From the NCBI RefSeq assembly GCF_900105945.1, contig NZ_FNSO01000002.1:62001-126000 (forward strand): a stretch of 64,000 nt of DNA, in the 5' to 3' direction. Made by a program: the position numbers and the translations under genes. This document shows positions 16,876 to 24,374 of the stretch, piece after piece; the stretch's first letter is position 1; each line of letters starts with the position of its first letter. Origin of the DNA: Amycolatopsis tolypomycina. GTDB lineage: Bacteria; Actinomycetota; Actinomycetes; Mycobacteriales; Pseudonocardiaceae. Below the pieces are notes generated by a model. The model was given only the letters and a program-made list of their open reading frames with translations, searched no databases and was not told the origin of the DNA.

Positions 16876-17751
16876 TCAGCAGGACACGATGAGCCCGGTG
16901 AGCGCCGAGCACGTCTTCGACGCGCTGTCGTTGGCGGGGTTGGGATCCGCGGGCGAGCTCGCCGTCCGGGCCGCCGTCGTGGTGTACGAACCGAGTGCGA
17001 GCAGGCCGCCGTTCACCGAGAACTTCGGCGTCGCCGAAGCGCCGCTGGCCAGCGAAGCGACGTCACAGTTCACGGTGCGGGTGGTGCCGACGCGGACGCA
17101 GCCGTTGCCGCTGGCGAACGACAGGCCGGCCGGATACGTGGCCACGACCCGGATTCCGGTCGCCGCGGACGGGCCGTTGTTCGTCACCGTGAGCGTGTAG
17201 TCGATGCGCGCGTTCAGCCCGCCGTGCCCGGTGGCGCCCAGCGCGACCTTGATGTCGGCGTTGGTCACCGGGTTGCCGATCGTGATGACCGGGCCGTCGA
17301 AGGTCTCGAACGAGTAGTTGTCACCGACGAACTGGTGCTGCAGCGTGAACGACCCGGGTGCCGCGGTGTCCTTGACGCGCAGGGTCCACACCGTGGTCTT
17401 CGTGCCGCCGGCCTCGAGGTCGCCGAACGCGGCACGGTAACTGCTGCCGGCCTGGAAGCAGCCGACCGCCGTCGTGTTGGTGCAGGAAACGACGTCGACG
17501 ACGTCGGTGATCGCGGTCGGCGTGCCGTAAATGGCGCCCTTCGCGAAAGTCACCGTGAAATCGCGGTCGTTGTGAATGGTTTGCGTGACGGTGAATGTCT
17601 GCCCCGGAAGTACCGTGGTGGGACTGACTTCGACGGAACTGGTGGGGGTGTCCGCCTGCGCGGCGGGGGCGATTGCGATGAACGCCGTGGCCAGTGCGGC
17701 CACCGAGGACAGGATCGTGGTCCGTCGCCAGCTTCTTTGCATAGTCGTCAT
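16876..17751 (-). CDS. Secreted DUF11-repeat protein
   Basis: A 291-aa exported protein with a signal peptide (SVAALATAFIAIAPAAQA) and two beta-sandwich parts. The second part (NADIKVALGATGHGGLNARIDYTLTV..NNGPSAATGIRV) is a clear DUF11-type conserved repeat found in surface and secreted proteins; the first part is of the same general type. It likely has a structural or adhesive role. I chose ATG at 17751; the ATG at 17742 is an alternative. Four Cys residues, two in VVSCTNTTAVGC, suggest a disulfide loop, and the protein ends in Cys. Confidence 0.8.
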   Translation of the reverse strand: MTTMQRSWRRTTILSSVAALATAFIAIAPAAQADTPTSSVEVSPTTVLPGQTFTVTQTIHNDRDFTVTFAKGAIYGTPTAITDVVDVVSCTNTTAVGCFQAGSSYRAAFGDLEAGGTKTTVWTLRVKDTAAPGSFTLQHQFVGDNYSFETFDGPVITIGNPVTNADIKVALGATGHGGLNARIDYTLTVTNNGPSAATGIRVVATYPAGLSFASGNGCVRVGTTRTVNCDVASLASGASATPKFSVNGGLLALGSYTTTAARTASSPADPNPANDSASKTCSALTGLIVSC

Positions 17752-17882
17752 CTCGCTGTTCCGGTCCGGGGAATGCCGCTCTGACAGATGGTGCATTGGG
17801 GTCTTTTTGGACAGCCGACGCTGATCAGTCGTCGCACTCCCGGAATTCGTTACCGCCATCCGGACGCGTTGCGGCACGGCCG

Positions 17883-18515
17883 TCAGGAGGGACGCCAGCG
17901 GCCGTTCATCTCACCCGGGCGGGGCGGCGGGCCCGGCAAATCGGGGCCTTTCGCCGACAAACCCTCGATGAGCAGGGCGAGGTACCGGTTGCGCAGCTCG
18001 AGCGTGCGGTCCGGGTCGCCGTCGACGCGGATGGCGGCGCAGCACTCGAGGATCATGCCGATGTCCTCGGGGACGGCGTCCGGGCGCAGCCGCCCGGTTT
18101 CGTGCGCGCGCTCGACCAGCTTCTTCGTGAGCTCGCCCGCGCGGCGCGCGTCCTGGCCCATCTCGGGGGTGGGGGTGAACGTGCCGGCGAGGTGGACGGT
18201 CAGCGAGTGCACGTCGTGCTCGACGACCCGGGCGAGGAACCCGGTGAGCGCCGCCCAGCCGTCCGGCTCCTCCGCGGCGACCTCGGCTTCGCCGATGTAG
18301 AGCAGGAGCCCGTCGTGGCAGATGTGGCGGAGCAGGATCTCCTTGCTCGGGTACCGGCGGTAGAGCGCGCTGATGCCGACGCCGGCGCGCTCGGCCACCT
18401 GCGAGATCGGCGCCTTCGGATCGCCGAGGAAGACGTGGCGGGCGGCGTCGAGGATGAGGATGTTGTTGCGGGCGGCCTGGCCGCGGCGGCCGGGCAGGGC
18501 GGCTGTCTCACTCAT
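17883..18515 (-). CDS. TetR-family regulator
   Basis: A 210-aa TetR-type repressor. The DNA-binding domain reads ILDAARHVFLG, then ISQVAERAGVGISALYRRYPSKEIL, followed by a ligand domain with a hydrophobic core. It faces the epoxide hydrolase fusion gene across an 87-bp gap containing two matching palindromes, so it probably represses that gene and itself. ATG at 18515 has no SD but TAATCT lies exactly 6 nt before it, suggesting a leaderless transcript. Confidence 0.88.
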   Translation of the reverse strand: MSETAALPGRRGQAARNNILILDAARHVFLGDPKAPISQVAERAGVGISALYRRYPSKEILLRHICHDGLLLYIGEAEVAAEEPDGWAALTGFLARVVEHDVHSLTVHLAGTFTPTPEMGQDARRAGELTKKLVERAHETGRLRPDAVPEDIGMILECCAAIRVDGDPDRTLELRNRYLALLIEGLSAKGPDLPGPPPRPGEMNGRWRPS

Positions 18516-18521
18516 GCGCCG

Positions 18522-18582
18522 AGATTACCACTGGAACGGATCGTTCCGGTCTGCTACAGTTCGGAACGAAGCATTCCGTTCC
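18522..18582. promoter_or_regulatory. Two TetR-type operators between divergent genes
   Basis: GGAACGGATCGTTCC (18533-18547) and GGAACGAAGCATTCC (18563-18577) share GGAACGNNNCRTTCC and lie 30 bp apart; the second continues into CGTTCC at 18577-18582. TAATCT on the minus strand (18527-18522) is the likely -10 of the TetR gene. The adjacent TetR protein is the obvious binder. Confidence 0.75.
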
Positions 18583-18602
18583 ACCCTCTCGAGGAGTTCA
18601 CC

Positions 18603-20309
18603 ATGACGGTCCCCGCCCTCCGCCCGTTCCGCGCCGAGATCCCCCAGTCCGCCCTGGACGACCTGCAGAACCGCCTGCGCGGCGCGCTGTGGCCGGACGA
18701 CCTGCCCGCCGAGTACGGCGTCACGAACGAGCGGGTCCGCGGGCTGGCCGAGTACTGGCTGGAGAAGTTCGACTGGCGGGCGTTCGAGGCGCGGCTCAAC
18801 GCGTACCCGCAGTTCGTCACCGAGATCGACGGCGAGAACATCCACTTCCTGCACGTCCGCTCGTCGCGGCCGGACGCGACGCCGCTGGTGCTGACCCACG
18901 GCTGGCCCGGCTCGATCGTCGAGTACCTCGACGTGATCGGCCCGCTGACCGAGCCGGCATCGGCCGACGAGCCGGCGTTCCACCTGGTCATCCCGTCCCT
19001 GCCGGGCTTCGGCTTCTCGGGCCCGACCCGCTCGGCGGGCTGGGGCACGCACCGCACGGCGGCGGCGTGGACCGAGCTGATGAGCCGGCTGGGCTACGAG
19101 AAGTACGGCGCGGTGGGCAACGACGGCGGATCGATGGTCTCGCCGGAGATCGGCAGGCTCGTGCCGGAGAAGGTCGTCGGGGTGCACGTCACGCAGCTGT
19201 TCTCGTTCCCGTCCGGCGACCCGGCCGAGATGGCGGACCTGAGCGAAGCCGACCAGGCCGCGCTCGCGCACCTGCAGTGGTTCTACGAGAACATGTTCTC
19301 CTTCAACACGCTGCACAGCCAGCAGCCGCACACGCTGGCGTTCGCGCTGGCGGACTCGCCGCTGGGGCTGCTGGCGTGGAACGCCCAGCTGTTCGGCGAG
19401 CACCTCGACCCGGAGTTCGTGCTGGCGAACGTGGCGCTGTACTGGCTGACCCGCACGGCAGGCTCGTCGATCCGCTTCTACTACGAAAACGAGCACGCGA
19501 AGGCCCAGCCCGAAGGCCCGACGACGGTCCCGACGGCCCTGGCCATGTTCGCGGGCGACTTCCAGTCGATCCGCCGTTTCGCCGAGCGCGACCACGCGAA
19601 CATCGTCAGCTGGAACACCTACGACGTGACGGCGAGTTCGGGCGGCCCCCGCGACGCGGCGGGCCACTACGCGGCCCACGAGGCCACGGAGGTCCTGGTG
19701 GCCGACATCCGCGGGTTCTTCGCCGGCCTGACGCAGCAGCAGAGCTGGCCGGTGCTCGCCGCCTCCCACCAGGCCCTGCGGGCGGCCGTCGCGGGAGTGA
19801 CGGACTGGACGGCCCCGACACCGTGCGCGGAGTGGAACGTCACCCAGGTCCTCCAGCACGCAGCAGGCGACCAGCTCGGCTACGCGGCGGCGATCACCGG
19901 AACGGGCGGCCCGGACTTCAACCCGTTCGCCCCCTCGGGTTCCCTGCCGGGCGCCCCGTCGGAGTTCCTGGAGCCCACGCTGGCCGCGGCATCGGCGGCG
20001 TTCGCCACGGTGGCACCGAACGCACCCGCCGTCCCGACGCCGTTGCCCCAGGGAGCCCTCCCGGCGGAGGTGGCAGCAGGAGCGGCAGCCCTGGACGCGG
20101 CGGTCCACGCCTGGGACATCGCAGTGGCCACGGGCCAGCAATCCCCCCTGACCCCCGAGCTGGCCGGCCAGCTCCTCCCGGTAGCACACCAGCTGGCCGA
20201 GCCCCTGCGCGGCTTCGCCTACGCCCCGGCCCTGGAGGACACCCCCGAGGACGACGCGGTGGCCACGCTGCTCCGCTACCTGGGCCGCAATCCACTGTGG
20301 ACCGCCTGA
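18603..20309 (+). CDS. Epoxide hydrolase fused to a TIGR03086-like (DinB/maleylpyruvate-isomerase-N) domain
   Basis: A 568-aa two-domain protein. Residues 1-375 are a microsomal-type epoxide hydrolase: EHN domain at the start (RPFRAEIPQSALDDLQNRL), oxyanion HGWPGS, nucleophile D174 in VGNDGGSM and a C-terminal base His in AGHYAAHE. Residues 376-568 match the metal-binding helical-bundle family (WPVLAASHQALRAAVAG, then PTPCAEWNVTQVLQHAAGDQ and later ALDAAVHAWDIAVATG). The junction is continuous with no stop or frameshift. The fusion suggests an epoxide or enone substrate followed by a thiol- or metal-dependent step, which is inference. ATG at 18603 has CGAGGAG 6-12 nt upstream. Confidence 0.85.
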   Translation: MTVPALRPFRAEIPQSALDDLQNRLRGALWPDDLPAEYGVTNERVRGLAEYWLEKFDWRAFEARLNAYPQFVTEIDGENIHFLHVRSSRPDATPLVLTHGWPGSIVEYLDVIGPLTEPASADEPAFHLVIPSLPGFGFSGPTRSAGWGTHRTAAAWTELMSRLGYEKYGAVGNDGGSMVSPEIGRLVPEKVVGVHVTQLFSFPSGDPAEMADLSEADQAALAHLQWFYENMFSFNTLHSQQPHTLAFALADSPLGLLAWNAQLFGEHLDPEFVLANVALYWLTRTAGSSIRFYYENEHAKAQPEGPTTVPTALAMFAGDFQSIRRFAERDHANIVSWNTYDVTASSGGPRDAAGHYAAHEATEVLVADIRGFFAGLTQQQSWPVLAASHQALRAAVAGVTDWTAPTPCAEWNVTQVLQHAAGDQLGYAAAITGTGGPDFNPFAPSGSLPGAPSEFLEPTLAAASAAFATVAPNAPAVPTPLPQGALPAEVAAGAAALDAAVHAWDIAVATGQQSPLTPELAGQLLPVAHQLAEPLRGFAYAPALEDTPEDDAVATLLRYLGRNPLWTA

Positions 20310-20324
20310 AGCGAGGAGGCGGAA

Positions 20325-20580
20325 GTGCCTCCGCCCCAGGCGGGAGGCCGGAAGTGCCTCCGCCCCAGGCGGGAGGCCGGAAGTGCCTCCGCCCCAGGCG
20401 GGAGGCCGGAAGTGCCTCCGCCCCAGGCGGGAGGCCGGAAGTGCCTCCGCCCCAGGCGGAGTGCGGGAGTGCCTCCGCCCCAGGCGGAGTGCGGGAGTGC
20501 CTCCGCCCCAGGCGGAGTGCGGGAGTGCCTCCGCCCCAGGCGGAGTGCGGGAGTGCCTCCGCCCCAGGCGGAGTGCGGGA
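20325..20580. repeat. Nine-unit tandem array with 29-bp then 28-bp period
   Basis: The core GTGCCTCCGCCCCAGGCGG starts at 20325, 20354, 20383, 20412 and 20441 (29-bp spacing, spacer GAGGCCGGAA-like) and then at 20469, 20497, 20525 and 20553 (28-bp spacing, spacer AGTGCGGGA-like). Each unit can fold as CTCCGCC-CCA-GGCGGAG. It begins 16 bp after the epoxide hydrolase stop. Periods of 28 and 29 argue against coding. It is contiguous, without spacers, so it is not a CRISPR. Confidence 0.92.
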
Positions 20581-20617
20581 GTGCCGGGGGCCGCGTCGCG
20601 GCCCCCGGCACTCCCGC
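20575..20617. terminator. 43-nt perfect palindrome closing the array
   Basis: Positions 20575-20595 are perfectly complementary to 20597-20617 around T20596 (GCGGGAGTGCCGGGGGCC... and back). It incorporates a tenth partial repeat core. Folding gives a stem of about 19 bp. It could stop transcription from the epoxide hydrolase gene; no U-tract is present. Confidence 0.6.
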
Positions 20618-20635
20618 GCGTCCCTCGCAACCTCC

Positions 20636-21200
20636 AGCGCCTCAGCACCCCTCGGTACCTCAGCACCCGTCGGCACGCCCAGCACCTCAGCACCCGTCGG
20701 CACCCCCAGCGCCTCAGCACCTCAGCACCCCTCCGCAACCCCCAACACCTCGGCCCCCAGCAGTTCAGCACCCCCTCGGCAACCCCCAGTACCTCGGCAC
20801 CCCGCACCACCCCGGCGGCCGCACCCGCCGGGGTGGACCCATCCGTCTCGGCCCACCACCCGGGGTGGCCCATCCGTCCCGGCCCACCACCCGGCTCCCG
20901 CCCACCTCCGGCGGCCCACTCCAGTCCCGCCGAGCCTTGCTGCACCCGACTCCCGACCCCCGGCGCCCAGCTCCCGACCCCACACGGCACTCGGCACCCG
21001 CCGGATCCATCCGACTTCGCTGCCCCAGCCCTGCCCCCTGCCCCGCCCCGGCCCGGCCCCTTGCCCCGACTTCAGCGCCCGGCTTCCAGCTCCCGCACAA
21101 CAACCCGACACCCGACCACCCCCGCCCCACCCGACCACGCCACGCCCCCGGCTCCCGCATAGCAACCCCGCACCCCTCCGACACCCGACCGCCCCGCCGT
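20636..21200. repeat. Degenerate C-rich repeats, no convincing gene
   Basis: From 20636 to about 20810 a roughly 27-bp unit CTCAGCACCCGTCGGCAC-CCCAGCAC is repeated about six times with decay. At 20830-20900 GTGGCCCATCCGTCCCGGCCCACCACCCGG occurs twice in shortened form. The rest to 21200 is simple C/A-rich sequence. Frames across it give low-complexity Pro/Ser or Gly/Arg proteins and no recognisable domain. Confidence 0.75.
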
Positions 21201-21201
21201 C

Positions 21202-21354
21202 GTGCACGTGGCCGATGAGGCAACCAGCCGAGCGGCGTCCTACGTCCTGATCGGCACGGGCCTGCTCGCCGCGGGCGCCGTGCTGGCTTGCCTGCCCGAG
21301 TCGACCCAGTACTACCGGCAGGCCGCCCTGTGGCGATTCCGCCGGAAGAACTGA
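21202..21354 (+). CDS. Small single-pass membrane protein
   Basis: A 50-aa frame: a short polar N-terminus, one hydrophobic helix (SYVLIGTGLLAAGAVLACL) and a basic tail ending in WRFRRKN. Helix-then-arginines is the layout of a real small membrane protein oriented tail-in, and it contrasts with the low-complexity frames around it. GTG at 21202 (or 21208) is the likely start; no SD is seen. I do not recognise the family. It lies 177 bp upstream of a TetR gene. Confidence 0.5.
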   Translation: MHVADEATSRAASYVLIGTGLLAAGAVLACLPESTQYYRQAALWRFRRKN

Positions 21355-21531
21355 TCGAGTCCGGAACAGAGACGCGAAGCCCCCCGGAGCCGCCGCACCG
21401 TCCCTGCCGCGAGTCCCGGCACACGGCCACCGATCACCCGCCCGCGACCTGCGGTCCTGACTGTCCGCACAGGCCGAGGAACCCACATTCGGCGCCTCCC
21501 GCCAACCCCGGACCCTCGGTACGGTGACCGC

Positions 21532-22113
21532 ATGATGCGGAAGGCGGTTGCCATGCGGCGCGAGGAAATCGTGCGGGCCGCTCTCGCCCAGATCCGCCTC
21601 CGGGGCATCGCCGGCGTGCGGGCCGCCGATGTCGCCCACTCACTCGATGTCAGCACCGCGCTGATCTTCTACCACTTCGGGACCCTCGAAACGCTCGTCA
21701 TCGAAGCCTTCCGGCAGGCCGCCGAACACGAACTGGCCAAGCTGAACGACGCGCTCGGCAAAAGCGGGCCCGCCGACAAACGACTTCGCGCCGTCCTCGG
21801 CCTGTACGGGCCCAGCAAGCACGACAACTGGCAGCTCTGGATCGAAGCCGGCGCCGCGGCCATGCGCGACTCCGCCCTGCGGGCCGTGCTGCAACGCCTC
21901 GACCTGCGGTGGCGGGACGCCGTTGTCGCGCTGATCGCGGAGGGTGTCGGGGCCGGGACCTTCCGGTGCCCCGATCCGCACGGCGCCGCCTGGCGGCTGA
22001 CCGCCCTGCTCGACGGGCTCGCCGTCCAGGTCGTCGCGCGGCAGGGCACCGTCACCACCGGGGACTGCGCGCGGTGGGTCGAGCAGGCGATGGCGTACGA
22101 GCTCGGATGTTGA
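21532..22113 (+). CDS. TetR-family regulator
   Basis: A 193-aa regulator. The HTH domain reads EIVRAALAQIRLRGIAGVRAADVAHSL..STALIFYHFGTLETL; the C-terminal part resembles the TetR_C_6/BetI-like ligand domain with WQLWIEAGAAAMRDSALRAV. It lies 20 bp upstream of a Glu/Leu/Phe/Val dehydrogenase and may be co-transcribed with it. ATG at 21532 has TACGGT exactly 6 nt upstream and no SD, so it looks leaderless. Confidence 0.88.
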   Translation: MMRKAVAMRREEIVRAALAQIRLRGIAGVRAADVAHSLDVSTALIFYHFGTLETLVIEAFRQAAEHELAKLNDALGKSGPADKRLRAVLGLYGPSKHDNWQLWIEAGAAAMRDSALRAVLQRLDLRWRDAVVALIAEGVGAGTFRCPDPHGAAWRLTALLDGLAVQVVARQGTVTTGDCARWVEQAMAYELGC

Positions 22114-22133
22114 CCGGGGGATCAGGAGGGGCG

Positions 22134-23306
22134 ATGACCGAAACAGCCTTGCTCGAGGTGGCGTGGACCGATCCCGTCACCGGGTGCCGCGGGTACCTGG
22201 TGATCGACCGGCTCGTGCGCGGCGTGGCCAGCGGGGGCCTGCGCATGCGCCGCGGCTGCTCGCTGTTCGAGGTCCGCGGCCTGGCCCGCGGCATGACGCT
22301 CAAGGAAGGCCTCAACTACGACCCCGACGGCCGCTACATCCCGCTCGGCGGTGCCAAGGGCGGCATCGACTTCGACCCCTACGACGAGCGCGCCCGCGAC
22401 GTCGTCGCCCGCTACCTGCACGCCATGCGGCCGCTGATCGAGCAGTACTGGACCATGGGCGAGGACCTGGGCCTGCGGCAGGACGTCATCGACGGCGTCA
22501 TCGCCGAAATCGGCCTGCTCAGCCCCGTCCAGGCCATCTACCCGCTGCTCGAAGACCGCGAAGAGGCCACGGCCCGGCTGGCGGACGCGCTCCGGATGGA
22601 GGTCGGCGGCCTCGGGCTCGACGAGCTGGTCGGCGGCCTCGGCGTCGCGCAGGCCACGCTCACCGGGCTCGAAATGCTCGGCCTGGAGAACCAGCCGAAC
22701 CGGGTCGTGCTCCAGGGCTTCGGCGCGATGGGCGGCGCCACCGCGCGCTTCCTCGCCGACGCCGGGTTGCGCGTCGTCGGCGTCTCGGACGTCCGCGGGG
22801 TCGTCGCGAACCCGGACGGGCTCGACGTCGAAAACCTGCTCCGGCACCGCGACCGCTTCGGCGGCATCGACCGCGACAACCTCAAGCCCGGCGACGAGCT
22901 CCTCCCGCCGGAAGCGTGGCTGGACGTGCCGTGCGAAGTCCTCGTCCCGGCCGCGATCTCCTACTGCGTCGACGCCGACAACCAGGCCAAGATCGGCGCC
23001 CAGCTGATCGTCGAGGCCGCGAACCTGCCGGTCACCCCGGACGCCGAAGAACTCCTCGACGCCCGCGGCATCCGCGTGATCCCGGACTTCGTCGCCAACT
23101 CGGCGACCAACTCGTGGTGGTGGTGGACGCTGTTCGGCGACGTCGGCGCGGACGCCGAGGAGGCCTTCGGCAAGGTCCGCGCCCGGATGCGCGCCCTGGT
23201 GACCAGCATGTTCGAGGTCGCCACCCTGGACGGGCTGAGCCTGCGCGCCGCCGCGCTGCAGCTGTCGGAGAAGAACCTCGAAGCCATCCAGGCCCGCTTC
23301 GGGTGA
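22134..23306 (+). CDS. Glu/Leu/Phe/Val dehydrogenase family protein
   Basis: A 390-aa amino-acid dehydrogenase that would interconvert an L-amino acid and its 2-oxo acid with NAD(P). The N-terminal dimerisation domain has GGAKGGIDFDP, where the Lys is the catalytic residue, and the Rossmann domain has VVLQGFGAMGGATARFLADAG. PDFVANSATNSWWW is a variant of the usual PD.xANAGG motif and indicates an atypical member. ATG at 22134 has AGGAGGG at 22124-22130. It follows the TetR gene closely; amino-acid specificity cannot be told. Confidence 0.85.
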   Translation: MTETALLEVAWTDPVTGCRGYLVIDRLVRGVASGGLRMRRGCSLFEVRGLARGMTLKEGLNYDPDGRYIPLGGAKGGIDFDPYDERARDVVARYLHAMRPLIEQYWTMGEDLGLRQDVIDGVIAEIGLLSPVQAIYPLLEDREEATARLADALRMEVGGLGLDELVGGLGVAQATLTGLEMLGLENQPNRVVLQGFGAMGGATARFLADAGLRVVGVSDVRGVVANPDGLDVENLLRHRDRFGGIDRDNLKPGDELLPPEAWLDVPCEVLVPAAISYCVDADNQAKIGAQLIVEAANLPVTPDAEELLDARGIRVIPDFVANSATNSWWWWTLFGDVGADAEEAFGKVRARMRALVTSMFEVATLDGLSLRAAALQLSEKNLEAIQARFG

Positions 23307-23346
23307 AGAGGGGAACGAATCCGGCGCCCAGATAGTTGAGCGTTGT

Positions 23347-24374
23347 ATGAAACTCGGCATCTACAGCTTCGGCGACCGCGCGCCGGACCCGCACACCGGC
23401 GCACAGCCCACGTGGCGCAGACGCTGGCCGACACGCTCGAGCGGATCAAGCTGGCCGACGAGCTGGGCCTCGGCTTCTACGGCCTCGGCGAGCACCACCT
23501 CGACCAGTACGCGATCTCCAACCCGGGCACCGTCCTGGCCGCCGCCGCGAGCGTGACGAACCAGATCACCCTCAGCTCCGCCGTCACCGTGCTGAGCACC
23601 GAGGACCCGGTCCGCGTCTACCAGCAGTTCACCACGCTCGACCAGCTCAGCCACGGCCGCGCCGAGCTGCTCGCCGGGCGCGGGTCGTTCACCGAGTCGT
23701 TCCCGCTGTTCGGCAACGACCTCGGCGACTACGACGAGCTCTTCGAGGAGAAGCTCGCCCTGCTCCTGCGCATCGACCGCGAAGACCCGCTGACCTGGTC
23801 GGGCAAGTTCCGCCCGCCGCTGGAGAACGCGCGGATCCTGCCGCGGCCGTACGGCAGGCGCCTGCGCATCTCGGTCGGCACCGGCGGCAACCCCGAGTCG
23901 TCGATCCGCGCCGGCCTGCTCGGCCTGCCGGTGGTCTACGCGGTGATCGGCGGGCAGCCCGAGCGCTTCGCGCCGCTGGTCGACCTCTACCGGCAGGCCG
24001 GCGAGGCCGGGGAACAGGACCCGGCCGACCTGCACGTCACCATGGGCGCGATCGGCTTCGTCGCCGAGAAGTCCCAGGACGCCAAGGAAACCTTCTACCC
24101 GTACTGGCTCGAGACGATGAAGTACGGCGCCCGCGCCCGCGGCTGGGCGGTCCCGACGCGCGCCGAGTACGACGAATACACCCGCGACGCGAACGCGCTG
24201 TTCGTCGGCAGCCCCCAGGAGATCGCCGAACGCCTGATCACCGTCGGCAAGCTCACCGGCGCGGACCGGTACGCGATGCAGATGGACTGGTCCGGCGTGC
24301 CGCACGCCGAGGTCATGCGCGCGATCGAACTCCTCGGCACCGAGGTGCTTCCGTTGGTGGAAAAGGAGTTCTAG
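23347..24374 (+). pseudogene. LLM-class flavin-dependent oxidoreductase, frameshifted near the start
   Basis: A luciferase-like (F420/FMN type) oxidoreductase of about 342 aa split across two frames. The first frame gives a normal N-terminus, MKLGIYSFGDRAPDPHTGAQPT, and the second continues VAQTLADTLERIKLADELGLGFYGLGEHH to the end. One missing base near 23411 (at CCCAC|GTGGCG) accounts for the break. The remainder (LSSAVTVLSTEDPVRVYQQ, ELLAGRGSF, RISVGTGG) is intact. A TTG at 23343 would avoid the shift but gives an unrelated N-terminus. It is either a recent mutation or a sequencing error. The stop overlaps the convergent KstD-like gene by 4 nt. Confidence 0.8.

Noticed and set aside
20325..20580. 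A CRISPR array
   Set aside because: Units are contiguous with no unique spacers, no cas genes are present, and the period changes from 29 to 28 bp.
20325..21218. A 297-codon Pro/Ser-rich protein across the repeats
   Set aside because: The frame exists only because of GC-rich repeats; unit lengths are not multiples of three and no start signal or domain is seen.
23343..24374. An intact LLM enzyme starting at TTG 23343
   Set aside because: The resulting first 25 residues (Arg/His-rich) do not fit the family, while the other frame gives a standard N-terminus.
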